Origin: UBA2033 sp035345875
GTDB taxonomy: Bacteria; Spirochaetota; Leptospiria; Leptospirales; Leptospiraceae
NCBI GenBank assembly: GCA_035345875.1
Contig: DAORDH010000006.1
Coordinates: 1 to 64,000, forward strand
DNA length: 64,000 bases
Reading direction: 5' to 3'
Below are positions 27,745-36,812 of the stretch, one piece after another (the stretch's first letter is position 1; each line of letters begins with the position of its first letter). The notes beneath the pieces were generated by a model. The model saw nothing but the letters and a program-made list of their open reading frames with translations, was not told the DNA's origin and ran no database searches. The translations under genes and the position numbers were made by a program.

Positions 27745-30381
27745 ATGAAATTATCGATGGGTTCATTTCTGTTTGCAGCGATTTATTGCTGTCTACTTGG
27801 TTGTAAGGCCGGTAGTGCATTTCCAAAAATCTTTGGAATCTTTCCAATAAAACCAACATCCGCACCTGCACAATTTGTAATCTCACCATCAACTGGACTT
27901 CAAACAAGTGAATCTGGGACTAGTCTTCAAATTCGAATCTCTTTAAACAAAGCTCCGACGGATACAGTTTCTATTCAAACAATTTCTTTTTCCGATTCAA
28001 AGGAGGGGACTATCGATAAGACTTCTCTCATCTTTACAACATCGAATTGGAACACTGCTCAAGTCATTACAGTAGTTGGAGTGGATGATCTAATTGTGGA
28101 TGGAGACAAAGTATCTCTTTTGAGTTTTTCACCAAGCGTTAGTAATGATAAAGAGTTTGATGGACTTAGCATAACACCACTTTCGATTACAAATAAAGAC
28201 GATGATATTCCTGGATTTACAATTACACCTACATCTGGATTGATTACATCGGAAACAGCCACTACTGTAAATTTTACGATTTCACTTACAAGTGAACCAA
28301 AAGCAGATGTTACAATTCCAAGTATTACCAGTTCTAATACTGCAGAAGGAACCGTTAGTATATCTACCATAACTTTTACTTCCACGAATTGGAATATTCC
28401 ACAAACGATAACAGCAACAGGTGTAGATGATATCTTGAGTGATGGAAACCAAACCTATCAAATTCAATTCTCGGCTGCAAGTAGTTCTGATCCTGTTTAC
28501 AATGGAAAGATTGCAACGAGTGTATCGATTATTAATACAGACGATGAAACTTTCGGAGTGACAGTTACCCCAACCGCAGGTCTTACTACTACAGAAGTAG
28601 GGGGCACTGCTTCTTTTAATATTGTTTTAAACAGTGCAAGCACATCGAGTGTTACGATTCCCATTTCTTCTAGTAATACAGCAGAAGGGACGGTAAATAC
28701 TTCTAGTCTAACTTTCACCCCTGGAAATTGGAATGTTCCGCAAACAGTAACAATTACTGGAGTAAATGATTTTGTAGCAGATGGTAATACATCCTATACA
28801 ATCAATGTAGGACCTTGTTCGAGTGCAAATTCAAATTACCAAGGACTCGTTCCATCGAGTGTATCTGTCACAAACAATGACAATGATACTGCCGGTTATA
28901 ATGTTGTATCTGGAACGTTAATGGTTACAGATGCAGGACAACTCAGTTCTTCTTTTACAATACAACTTACAAGCCAACCTGTTCAACCTGTTACTGTTCC
29001 AATGGTGAGTTCTATGCCAACAGAAGCTACCGTCTCGCCTTCTAGTATTGTATTTACTTCCTCCAATTGGAATGTTGCCCAAACAGTGACTGTATCCGGG
29101 GTAAGTGATGGAATTTCCGATGGTAATAAAGCATTCACGATAGATTTTCAATCTGCAGTAACTACTGACACTGCCTATAACGGTCTTGGTATGCCAGGGA
29201 GTATTAATGCTGGTAGTTGTGATAATGATTATGGAGGAGTGTCTATCATCACTGCTTGTAATGCTAGTCCAAATCAAAATACTACAAAACAAGGTGCTAC
29301 AGCCACTTATTATTTGATTCTTTCTCAGGCTCCTACAGCAAATGTGGTTGTTCCTATCGTTAGTGCAAATACAAACCAGGGAACAGTTTCACCTGCGAGT
29401 GTAACGATTACATCAGCTAACTGGAATCAATTTGCGGTATCGAATCAATTTGTAGTAACTGGGTTTAATAATAATCTTTATGATGGGGACGTTACGTATA
29501 CAGTCAATATCAACGCAGCGACAAGCGCTGATCCTATCTTCAATGGAATCGATCCTGTTGACATTACTTTAGTAAATAGGGACACAAAAAATTATTTTAA
29601 TATTTCTGCTATTTCTGGAAATACAACAGAGGCAGGAGGCACTGCAAATTTTTCAATTAGTTTACTTGGAGCCATTACCTCAAACGTTAGTTTTAATATA
29701 TCATCCAATAATACAGCAGAGGGAACTGTAAGTCCAGCTAGTATGACATTTACTTCTGCAAATTGGAGCACCCCTCAACCCGTCGTTGTGACTGGAGTGG
29801 ATGATTCTATCGCAGATGGAAATACTACCTATGCAATTAATATGACAGCAGCAACTGGAGATCCTATTTATGCCGGTAGGACTCCTGCATCCGTTAACGT
29901 TATAAATACAGATGTAGGAGAAAAGAGAACCTTTATCACAACGAATCCTACAAATGGAATGCTTGGAGGAATTGCAGGTGCGGACGCTATTTGCAATGCA
30001 GATCCAGCTAAGCCTTCTATTACTCCGAATAATTATAAAGCACTGATAGCTATCTCTGGAACTAGAACAGGTGCTCCTCTTACTGGATGGGTGTTGGCTG
30101 CCAATACAAAATACTTTTTAACAGATGGAACTACTCTCCTATTTACCACGAATGCAAGTAGTATTTTTACTTTCGGAACATTTAACGCTGCCTTTTCTGG
30201 AACATCCTATTGGACCGGCTTAACCAATGCTTGGGGACCTAACGGAAGTCACTGCACCAATTGGACAACATCTGCTGGCTCTGGCCAAATCGGAGATGGA
30301 ACAGCTACAAATTCTGCGAGTATTGCAAATACAACAGCACTTTGTAATACAACACACAGTTTAATTTGCGTGCAACAGTAA
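27745..30381 (+). CDS. Calx-beta-like repeat lipoprotein with C-terminal DUF1554 domain
   Basis: A surface lipoprotein of about 878 residues. The signal ends LLGC with the lipid Cys at 20; I take the ATG at 27745 rather than a GTG 21 bases upstream. The middle is six tandem repeats of about 110 residues. The common core is SSNTAEGTVS, then a TFTS-NWN-PQT stretch, TGVDD---DGN--Y and a closing S--N-DDD, resembling Calx-beta/adhesin repeats that often bind calcium through their Asp-rich turns. The last 150 residues (from GEKRTFITTNPTNG) form a DUF1554 domain with several Cys, a family known mainly from Leptospira surface proteins. The fifth repeat is the most divergent. Adhesion is a likely but unproven role. 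Confidence 0.88.
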   Translation: MKLSMGSFLFAAIYCCLLGCKAGSAFPKIFGIFPIKPTSAPAQFVISPSTGLQTSESGTSLQIRISLNKAPTDTVSIQTISFSDSKEGTIDKTSLIFTTSNWNTAQVITVVGVDDLIVDGDKVSLLSFSPSVSNDKEFDGLSITPLSITNKDDDIPGFTITPTSGLITSETATTVNFTISLTSEPKADVTIPSITSSNTAEGTVSISTITFTSTNWNIPQTITATGVDDILSDGNQTYQIQFSAASSSDPVYNGKIATSVSIINTDDETFGVTVTPTAGLTTTEVGGTASFNIVLNSASTSSVTIPISSSNTAEGTVNTSSLTFTPGNWNVPQTVTITGVNDFVADGNTSYTINVGPCSSANSNYQGLVPSSVSVTNNDNDTAGYNVVSGTLMVTDAGQLSSSFTIQLTSQPVQPVTVPMVSSMPTEATVSPSSIVFTSSNWNVAQTVTVSGVSDGISDGNKAFTIDFQSAVTTDTAYNGLGMPGSINAGSCDNDYGGVSIITACNASPNQNTTKQGATATYYLILSQAPTANVVVPIVSANTNQGTVSPASVTITSANWNQFAVSNQFVVTGFNNNLYDGDVTYTVNINAATSADPIFNGIDPVDITLVNRDTKNYFNISAISGNTTEAGGTANFSISLLGAITSNVSFNISSNNTAEGTVSPASMTFTSANWSTPQPVVVTGVDDSIADGNTTYAINMTAATGDPIYAGRTPASVNVINTDVGEKRTFITTNPTNGMLGGIAGADAICNADPAKPSITPNNYKALIAISGTRTGAPLTGWVLAANTKYFLTDGTTLLFTTNASSIFTFGTFNAAFSGTSYWTGLTNAWGPNGSHCTNWTTSAGSGQIGDGTATNSASIANTTALCNTTHSLICVQQ

Positions 30382-30791
30382 GAAAAGTTTTAAAACATTT
30401 TTGACTAGTTTAATCAAAAAGAAAAACACAATTGATATAGTGACTGACGCACTCTAGACAGATAGGTTATGGAATTGGTTTGATAGTCATTTAAGGATCT
30501 TTGAATCCTGTTTTAAATGATAAGTTTGTCTCCGTTTCGTTCACTGAAAGAAAGAGATGTTCCATAAGAGATTTGGCTCTTTTGAATTTAGAATCTTTGC
30601 ACATTGGAGCGAGCTTTAAATAGAGTAATTGTGATTCCTTAACTCTAACAATGAATGATTTTTCGATTTGTGAATAAATTCATAAGATTTTCAATCTAGA
30701 CATTTAAGAGAAGTTCTAAAAAGAGGAAAACTTTCAGTTTCTTTCTAAGACTTTTTCTAAAATTTCTCCAAATCTTGTTTCAGGCATAATC
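30382..30791. other. gene-free stretch between convergent genes
   Basis: 410 bp between the ends of the repeat lipoprotein gene and the second cyclase gene. The only open frame of note is a 17-codon minus-strand one just after the cyclase stop (ATG at about 30787, MPETRFGEILEKVLERN), too short to call. I see no clear terminator hairpin with a T tract. Confidence 0.5.
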
Positions 30792-33062
30792 TCACTTAGT
30801 CTCCATGGCTTCCACACCTTCCCAATTAGGGGGAACTCTGTGTTTGTCGTAGTAAAGAGATCGTTCAAAATGAATCTTGGCAGCCTTATCTAGCGGATCT
30901 TTTTCTAGCACTTGTGCAAAACGTTTAACTGCCTCTGAAAAATCTCTTTCTAGGTATCGCTTAACGCCTTCCTCAAAATTTTTTTTTGTATTGAGCTTTA
31001 AATTAGTTATTCTTTCTGAGTTTCCACTTATAATTTCTATTACGGCAATCGCTGTATTTTTGCCTTTGACTTTGACTGTATCTACTTTTCTAAATTGGTA
31101 TTTTTCTATATTACTCATTTTATTTAACATATCTTCACTAATTAAAAGAGACGCACCATACATTTTGGTTAGTCCTTCTAAACGGGATGCGAGATTTACT
31201 GCATCCGCAATCACAGTTCCTTCCATTCTACCAGCCTCTCCAATAATTCCTAAAGTCAGATTTCCCGTATGTATTCCAATTCCAATAGAAATAGGTATTC
31301 TCCCCTTTGACATTCGCACTTGGTTGTATCGATATAATTCCTCCAACATTTCAATCCCAGCATCTACTGCATGATTGGGATTTTTATCAAAGAGAGCCAT
31401 AATATTATCACCCATATATTTATCTATAAAGCCATTATATTTGCGAATGAATGGTCCGATTCTTGACAAGTAACCATTGATAAAATCAAAATTTTCTTTG
31501 GGACTCATACTTTCCGAAAGTGTAGTGAACGAACGAATATCAGAAAATAGCACACTCATCTCTCGACCCATCTGATCGCCTAACGTTAATTTGGTGATAT
31601 GATCTTTCTCTAATAATTGAATAAATTGAGATGGAAAAAATTTTTCGTAAGCAGCGTTAGTTTCGAAAATTTCAGAAGTGAGTTTTTTTAGTAATGTATT
31701 TTGATTTTCTAGCTTGGTAGATTGCTCTTGCAAAATGCGATTTTGGTTTTCCAAGTTTTCAGAAAGATCTTCTATTCTTACAAAGGCGCTGCTGAACCGT
31801 ATAGAGAGAACAAAAGACTGAAAAAAGATAAGCCAAAAAAATCCTATTGCTCCGTATTGACCTCCAAAGTCAATCACTCCGTTTACAAATAAAATATCAT
31901 CAATGACGAATAGAGTAAAAACTAAAATACCAATTAAAAAAGATTTTGCTCCGACTCTATTTCGATAACTACATAAGAACATTAAATAGATGGTATATAG
32001 GCAGCTAATTAATATAATAACATGCATGGCAACTAGGGTTGCTGTAAATATTTGCGATGGAAAAAAAAGAACAATCAAAGATAGAAGAAAGGATGGGTAA
32101 ACGATAAATTTAATCACAAGATCATTTACGTCCTCTGAAAAAGCATGTTTTAAAAATATAATAAATACAGGTGTTCCGACATAAAAGGATAAGTAATTCA
32201 ATTTGACCCCAGATTGAAAAGACAGACTTGGAAGCAACTGATATAAGAAACATTCTCCACTTAAAAGTGAGTGCAACGAAAGTAATAGGCAATAAAGTCC
32301 GAAATAGAAAGTAGAACGATCTTTTTTGCGTAACCAATAAAGACCTAAGTGATAACACCCCATAATCAGGAAACTACCTGCTAGAAAAAAATCCATACTT
32401 AAACTTTTTTCACGCATAGAATGGACTGAATTTTTTTCACCAATGGAAAGGGTATCCCATAACCCACCTCCACTGCTGTGATGAAAATTAGAAATATGAA
32501 TTACTAAATCCAGAGAATTAAAGTCGATAGACGGTATATCTAATGCTTGTGGGTAAAATCTAGGGATTGATTCCTCTTCATTTTTGCCGATCCTTCCAAC
32601 TTCAGATAAAAGTTCTCCATTCACATACAGTTTATAGGCAGTATATTCCCAAGGCATACGCAGAGAAAGATTTTGTTTTAATCTGGACTTGCTTTTTTCA
32701 TCGCTTGGAGGTAGAAGGATACGCAGTCGATACGTTGCGAATCCAAATCCACCTACAGTCTTCCCATCAATCTTAAAATTATTCCAAGCAGCAGGCACTT
32801 TTATATAAAAAGGTTCCTTTGGTGGAGAACAATTTTGTCCATCTTTACATGGTTCAAAATTTCTAAACTCATTCCAGTAAAACTCCCATTCTCCGTTTAA
32901 ATCGACAATGCCATCGTTCTCAAAATCCCAAAGATCGCGTGTCTCTCCGACATAACGTAAATCAAGAACACCCTTTATCGCTTCTGGAGCCTTTCGTTTA
33001 TGCGGTAAGCAATTTGAGAAAAGAAAAGATAGGAAAAGTAAAATGATTGCTAATTTTTTCAT
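30792..33062 (-). CDS. 7TMR-DISM class III adenylate cyclase with TPR tail
   Basis: A 756-residue membrane sensor/cyclase. Lipobox signal (FLFSNC, Cys18), periplasmic 7TMR-DISMED2 domain (about 35-210; VLDLRYVGETRDLWDF, FGFATYRLRI), seven membrane helices (about 230-420), coiled coil with ENQN repeats (425-470) and a class III cyclase domain (about 490-670). The metal Asp is in VLFSDIRSFT, the Lys-Asp pair in FIDKYMGDNIMALF, and EGTVIADAVNLASRLE supplies the second substrate residue (Thr) and the catalytic Arg. A final 60 residues (RYLERDFSEAVKRFAQVLEK) look like TPR repeats. It has no GAF domains, unlike the cyclase at 21737, so it has a distinct input and output design. Confidence 0.92.
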   Translation of the reverse strand: MKKLAIILLFLSFLFSNCLPHKRKAPEAIKGVLDLRYVGETRDLWDFENDGIVDLNGEWEFYWNEFRNFEPCKDGQNCSPPKEPFYIKVPAAWNNFKIDGKTVGGFGFATYRLRILLPPSDEKSKSRLKQNLSLRMPWEYTAYKLYVNGELLSEVGRIGKNEEESIPRFYPQALDIPSIDFNSLDLVIHISNFHHSSGGGLWDTLSIGEKNSVHSMREKSLSMDFFLAGSFLIMGCYHLGLYWLRKKDRSTFYFGLYCLLLSLHSLLSGECFLYQLLPSLSFQSGVKLNYLSFYVGTPVFIIFLKHAFSEDVNDLVIKFIVYPSFLLSLIVLFFPSQIFTATLVAMHVIILISCLYTIYLMFLCSYRNRVGAKSFLIGILVFTLFVIDDILFVNGVIDFGGQYGAIGFFWLIFFQSFVLSIRFSSAFVRIEDLSENLENQNRILQEQSTKLENQNTLLKKLTSEIFETNAAYEKFFPSQFIQLLEKDHITKLTLGDQMGREMSVLFSDIRSFTTLSESMSPKENFDFINGYLSRIGPFIRKYNGFIDKYMGDNIMALFDKNPNHAVDAGIEMLEELYRYNQVRMSKGRIPISIGIGIHTGNLTLGIIGEAGRMEGTVIADAVNLASRLEGLTKMYGASLLISEDMLNKMSNIEKYQFRKVDTVKVKGKNTAIAVIEIISGNSERITNLKLNTKKNFEEGVKRYLERDFSEAVKRFAQVLEKDPLDKAAKIHFERSLYYDKHRVPPNWEGVEAMETK

Positions 33063-34027
33063 AGTGAGCCTAGATTTGCTACATTTTTAGACAATAGTTT
33101 GATTGTTCAATAAAAAATAGTTTTACTCATACTAAGTTTAGAGTTAGCGATTTAGAATTGGGGGAATAAAATTAGGAATTATTTTACGTTAAATTACTAG
33201 TAACGGGTCTATAAATTCCATAGTAAATAAATTAATTTTGGAGGATTCAGCAAATTGAAATGCTAAGTTTTTTCTCTATATTTTTTCTTTAAAAAAGTTT
33301 ATCCAATCTTCTCTACCAGCAAAAATAACTAGTTATGAATTAATTTATATTTAATTGCAACTATGTGGGTTTCTTAGTTAGATTTTATCAGTTTAAATTT
33401 GATAGAATGCGGATACTCGCCGTTTACCTCTATGCAATATGTATTTATTTTCTTCAATTTAAATTCGATTGCCGTGATTTAGATAAAGAAATTATAATTG
33501 CATCCGTTTATTCTTTACTTTAAGAGAAGATTTTAATATTTTTTTTCAGGTTTAATAATCTCAATATCTGGGTTTGCTAAGTGGGGATTCATCACAACTA
33601 TCGCAAGCCGGGATTTTGAATAACAAAATGAATCATTCGATTTAATTATTTATCAACACTTTATTTCAAATTACTAATGTTACGCAAAATTGTTATTTTT
33701 GGTAGCAAATGATGATTTTGAAAATATTATAGAATGTTAAAAAACTAATAATATCATTCGCCTGCGATAGTTCGGCTGCTGGAGAGCGTGACGCTCAGTG
33801 GATAAGCCCTCCGCTAGAAACAAATCTCATTTTAAACATTTGGCTCATATTGTGTAAGTTGATTTAAATAATAAAAATAAGAAAAAGATTGAATATTTCT
33901 TATTCAATCATCGCTCGATTTCTACTAGCTAGAAAATTAGGAATTAGATTTGAATTAGATAGAAAGGATTTGATAAGAAATTCTCAAAGCCAAGATGGTT
34001 TTTGGCTTTGAGAAATGTAAAATCTAT
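33063..34027. other. 965-bp gene-free stretch
   Basis: Very AT-rich with no credible open frame. It holds the presumed promoter of the cyclase at its left end. At 33761-33825 there is a GC-rich island (GGCTGCTGGAGAGCGTGACG then GTGGATAAGCC) with a small GAGCG-TGA-CGCTC hairpin, which stands out from its surroundings. At the right end is the terminator of the LruC-type gene. Confidence 0.6.
33975..34014 (-). terminator. terminator downstream of the LruC-domain gene
   Basis: A perfect 13-bp inverted repeat (33981-33993 with 34002-34014; arms TTCTCAAAGCCAA / TTGGCTTTGAGAA) with an eight-base loop. On the minus strand it begins 13 bases past the stop of the gene at 34028 and is followed by TTTCTT. 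The T tract is imperfect but the stem is strong. Confidence 0.75.
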
Positions 34028-35701
34028 TTAGATTTGTTTTGGAGTGTGAGTTCTTCGATAGAACAAGAGTAGGGAAATAAGTATCACTATTCCTAAGAGC
34101 ATTCCTTGGTATTGAAGCAATGTAACACCTCCAATAAATGCTAGGAGTTGGCTACTTGGAGTATCGAGTGCTGCACGATTTGTAGTCACAAAGGAATAAT
34201 AAACATTTGGACTTGTAGCCGCTGAAGCATCATTGTACCAATCCATATCTGTTTGTCCAGCACTGCTTACCCATGTTGCAAATCTCGGATAACCAGAACT
34301 AGCCGCTACTCTTAGATCCTTAGATTCAGCCGGCCATTTCCATAATCCTGGAACGATCACTGCAAAAGGAAATCCATTTTTATCGATATATATATCCTCG
34401 CCAACATTTCTTGTTACACCATCAACAGTAGCAGTTGTTGTATATTTATATTTTCCAGGAAGATGGATTTCATATACATCAAAGTTACTAGCAGTAGTAA
34501 CAGATCTTGGTCCTTCTGTTGGATAACCTGGGGTAGTCGCAATCGCTTTTGTTTCAACACGGACAAAAGTATCATAAGGAGCTGAACCGATAGTTGCTCG
34601 ATCAACAGGAGTTAAAAATTTAATTTTGATCTTTGCCATATATCCAGGCGCATAGGTAGTGTCAGTGTTTTTAGTATACCATGTAGCTCCAACAGTAGTA
34701 GTGGTATTTCCTAAAATACGAAGTCCATCCTGTAAATCAGTTGCACTCGGAGTATACTGGCTAATACCTGTTGCTTCCGTTTTACTCTTAGTAGGAGCAG
34801 CAGTCGGTTGCAGAACGTTATTTCCATCACGAACTTCACTTTCATAAGTGATATTTACAGTTGAAGGCAAGCGTAAGTTGAGAGAATATTGGTTGCCTGC
34901 ACCGTGTGCCATATTTTGAAAAGATCCACGAATTTCTACAATTTGTCCTGCCGCATTCTGGTCTTCCTCGATATAGTAAACTGTAACTAAGTCATTTAGA
35001 TCGGCATCCCCAGCACTTGGAAAGGTTCCTTCAAACCCAATGGTATTCACTCCACTTGCAGGAAATCTTAGCTTTGTTGCTTTTGTAACATCATTTGGAT
35101 AATCATCAAACTGATCTAAAACCCCATCTCCATCAGTATCTACGAGGCTAACACTAGTTGCCCCAGAAGAAGCTGTAGCAAGTTGTAATTCAGAAGTTTT
35201 TATTGGCACTTTAATTGTAGTAATTTTGATTAAAACTTTATTTTCTTGCTTAATTGCAACTGCTGTTGCAGCAGTTGTAAATCCATTGTAAGTCACATAA
35301 ACATTTATTTTAGTCTCTGTAGTATTTAATGTGAGGGATCCAACCACTTTTCCATTTGAATTTGAAAGTTGTTGGTAAATTGAAACCGCATTCGCTCCAT
35401 CTTTAATTTCGACCAAAGCTCCTACGATTGCCTTATCATCTCCATCGACAACAGTTGCATCGATTGTAACAGATCTAGTTGTTTGGTAACTAAAAGTTTC
35501 AACGCCATACTCTGTTCCTACAACAGCTTGTGTATTTCCAATATTAGTTGCTGGTGTTCCCGTAGAGGTAGATGGGTTTGCAGAACTTCCGATATTTGCA
35601 ATGCTTTGAATCGGGATGTAATTTTTCTTCTTTTTATTCTCACACTGTGTAAATAGCATACTAAAGACTATCACAGCAATTATCGTTGTATTTCGTATCA
35701 T
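34028..35701 (-). CDS. lruC: LruC-domain lipoprotein
   Basis: A 557-residue lipoprotein (SMLFTQC, Cys20). Residues about 60-180 contain an Ig-like strand pattern (RSVTIDATVVDGDDKAIVGA). Then comes a calcium-type linker TDGDGVLDQFDDYPND and the LruC domain (TLRFP-like KLRFPASGVNTIGFEGTFP, AGDADLNDLVTVYYIEE, GSFQNMAHGAGNQYSLNLRL, IDKNGFPFAVIVPG). LruC was named from a Leptospira antigen recognised by uveitis sera. The C-terminus is odd: a hydrophobic helix (GMLLGIVILISLLLFYRR) followed by basic residues, as in C-terminal sorting tails, although the N-terminus is already a lipoprotein. The symbol is by domain, not proven orthology. Confidence 0.78.
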   Translation of the reverse strand: MIRNTTIIAVIVFSMLFTQCENKKKKNYIPIQSIANIGSSANPSTSTGTPATNIGNTQAVVGTEYGVETFSYQTTRSVTIDATVVDGDDKAIVGALVEIKDGANAVSIYQQLSNSNGKVVGSLTLNTTETKINVYVTYNGFTTAATAVAIKQENKVLIKITTIKVPIKTSELQLATASSGATSVSLVDTDGDGVLDQFDDYPNDVTKATKLRFPASGVNTIGFEGTFPSAGDADLNDLVTVYYIEEDQNAAGQIVEIRGSFQNMAHGAGNQYSLNLRLPSTVNITYESEVRDGNNVLQPTAAPTKSKTEATGISQYTPSATDLQDGLRILGNTTTTVGATWYTKNTDTTYAPGYMAKIKIKFLTPVDRATIGSAPYDTFVRVETKAIATTPGYPTEGPRSVTTASNFDVYEIHLPGKYKYTTTATVDGVTRNVGEDIYIDKNGFPFAVIVPGLWKWPAESKDLRVAASSGYPRFATWVSSAGQTDMDWYNDASAATSPNVYYSFVTTNRAALDTPSSQLLAFIGGVTLLQYQGMLLGIVILISLLLFYRRTHTPKQI

Positions 35702-36549
35702 TTTTCTCTTCTCCTATCTAATTAAACGAATAGGGTGTAAGAATAATTACTAATTTATAAAAAGCAAATATTTTCTTGGCAAAAAAAATTCGATTTTTTA
35801 AAAAAAATAACAAAATAGTAGGAAGGATGATACATCAGAGAACCCTCAGAAAAATACTTTTTTGCTTTGAAACCCAATTGAAGATTCAAGAAATCACCTT
35901 CTCGGACATGCTTTCCATCTTATTTTGATCAAAAGAAAGGGTTTGAAAATATTTATTTTTATCTTAAAAAATATTTTTTTAGTAAACTTTCACTAGTTTC
36001 GTTTAAAGCATTCTTCTTGAAAGGTAAGCGCTCTAGTTTTGATTTAAACCTTTCTTTTGTAGATAAAAAAATGAGGAAAGATTTTGAATACAGATGATCT
36101 GATTTTAATTAAGAAAAAAAGTTTAATCCATTGGATCTTCTCATTCAATTTCAAAATTTTTTCCTATTATTTTCTACCGAAGATTGTGATTGCTAAGGAT
36201 TCTATTGAGTCGATAGCTTACATAGGTTTAATTTGGTTGAGTAAAAAGAGTAAAATTTTTAAAAATCGATTTTATTTAATTTTAAAACTAAGCAAAAAAG
36301 GAAAATCTTATAGCACGATTGAAAATAAATTCTGACTGCTTGAGAAAAAGTTTTCCTATTCATTTGTTGGAACTATAAAGAAAGAAGCAGTGTTAGTTAA
36401 CAAAGCTTTCAATATTCCGGAGGATAGTTAGTTCAACTGAAATCAAATTAACGATAGCCGCTAGAAAGTTAAAATTTAGTTTTCTAATTAAAAAAAGATT
36501 GGAAATAGTTCCTAGTCATACTAAAAAAGTTAATAATTCATTTATTAAT
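35702..36549. other. 848-bp stretch with at most one doubtful small ORF
   Basis: Extremely AT-rich. It contains the promoter region of the LruC-type gene at its left end. A possible small gene lies at 36084-36335 (listed separately). The remainder shows no repeats or structured elements that I can support. Confidence 0.5.
36084..36335 (+). CDS. possible small hydrophobic/basic protein, doubtful
   Basis: An 83-codon open frame starting at TTG, preceded by AGGAAAG at a fair distance. The product is rich in Lys, Ile, Phe and Ser, with no motif that I recognise. In sequence this AT-rich, chance open frames look just like this. I include it only because of the Shine-Dalgarno-like sequence. Confidence 0.25.
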   Translation: MNTDDLILIKKKSLIHWIFSFNFKIFSYYFLPKIVIAKDSIESIAYIGLIWLSKKSKIFKNRFYLILKLSKKGKSYSTIENKF

Positions 36550-36812
36550 ATGCGTAAATTGATTCGAAATCTTATATTTTTAAACTTTTCCGTTCTTATC
36601 ATTTTATTTTCAAATTTTTCTTTGTATTCTGACTCAGTCTTCGCGGATGGAGCCTAGACCTAAAAGATAACTGGGATATAGAAAAAGGGGAAATTATTTC
36701 TTTAAAAGGGAATTGGGAATTTTTTCCTGAGGAATTTGTATTAGACTCTTCACGAAAATCTAACATTTTCATTCCTTTTCCCTCTGGTTGGGATGAAATT
36801 CCAAGTTCTAAA
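36550..36812 (+). pseudogene. frameshifted 5' end of the 7TMR-DISM/SpoIIE gene
   Basis: From the ATG at 36550 one frame encodes a signal peptide (MRKLIRNLIFLNFSVLIILF... ending near FADGA) and then stops at 36655. The sequence that follows, in the frame of the main gene, encodes LDLKDNWDIEKGEIISLKGNWEFF, a clear 7TMR-DISMED2 start. That frame is open only after a stop at 36630 and has no start codon before 36813. One base gained or lost between about 36630 and 36655 separates the two parts. It is either a real mutation or a sequencing/assembly error. Confidence 0.8.

Noticed and set aside
28059..29292. Minus-strand open frames inside the repeat lipoprotein gene
   Set aside because: They mirror the repeated Ser/Thr-rich coding sequence and have no independent signals.
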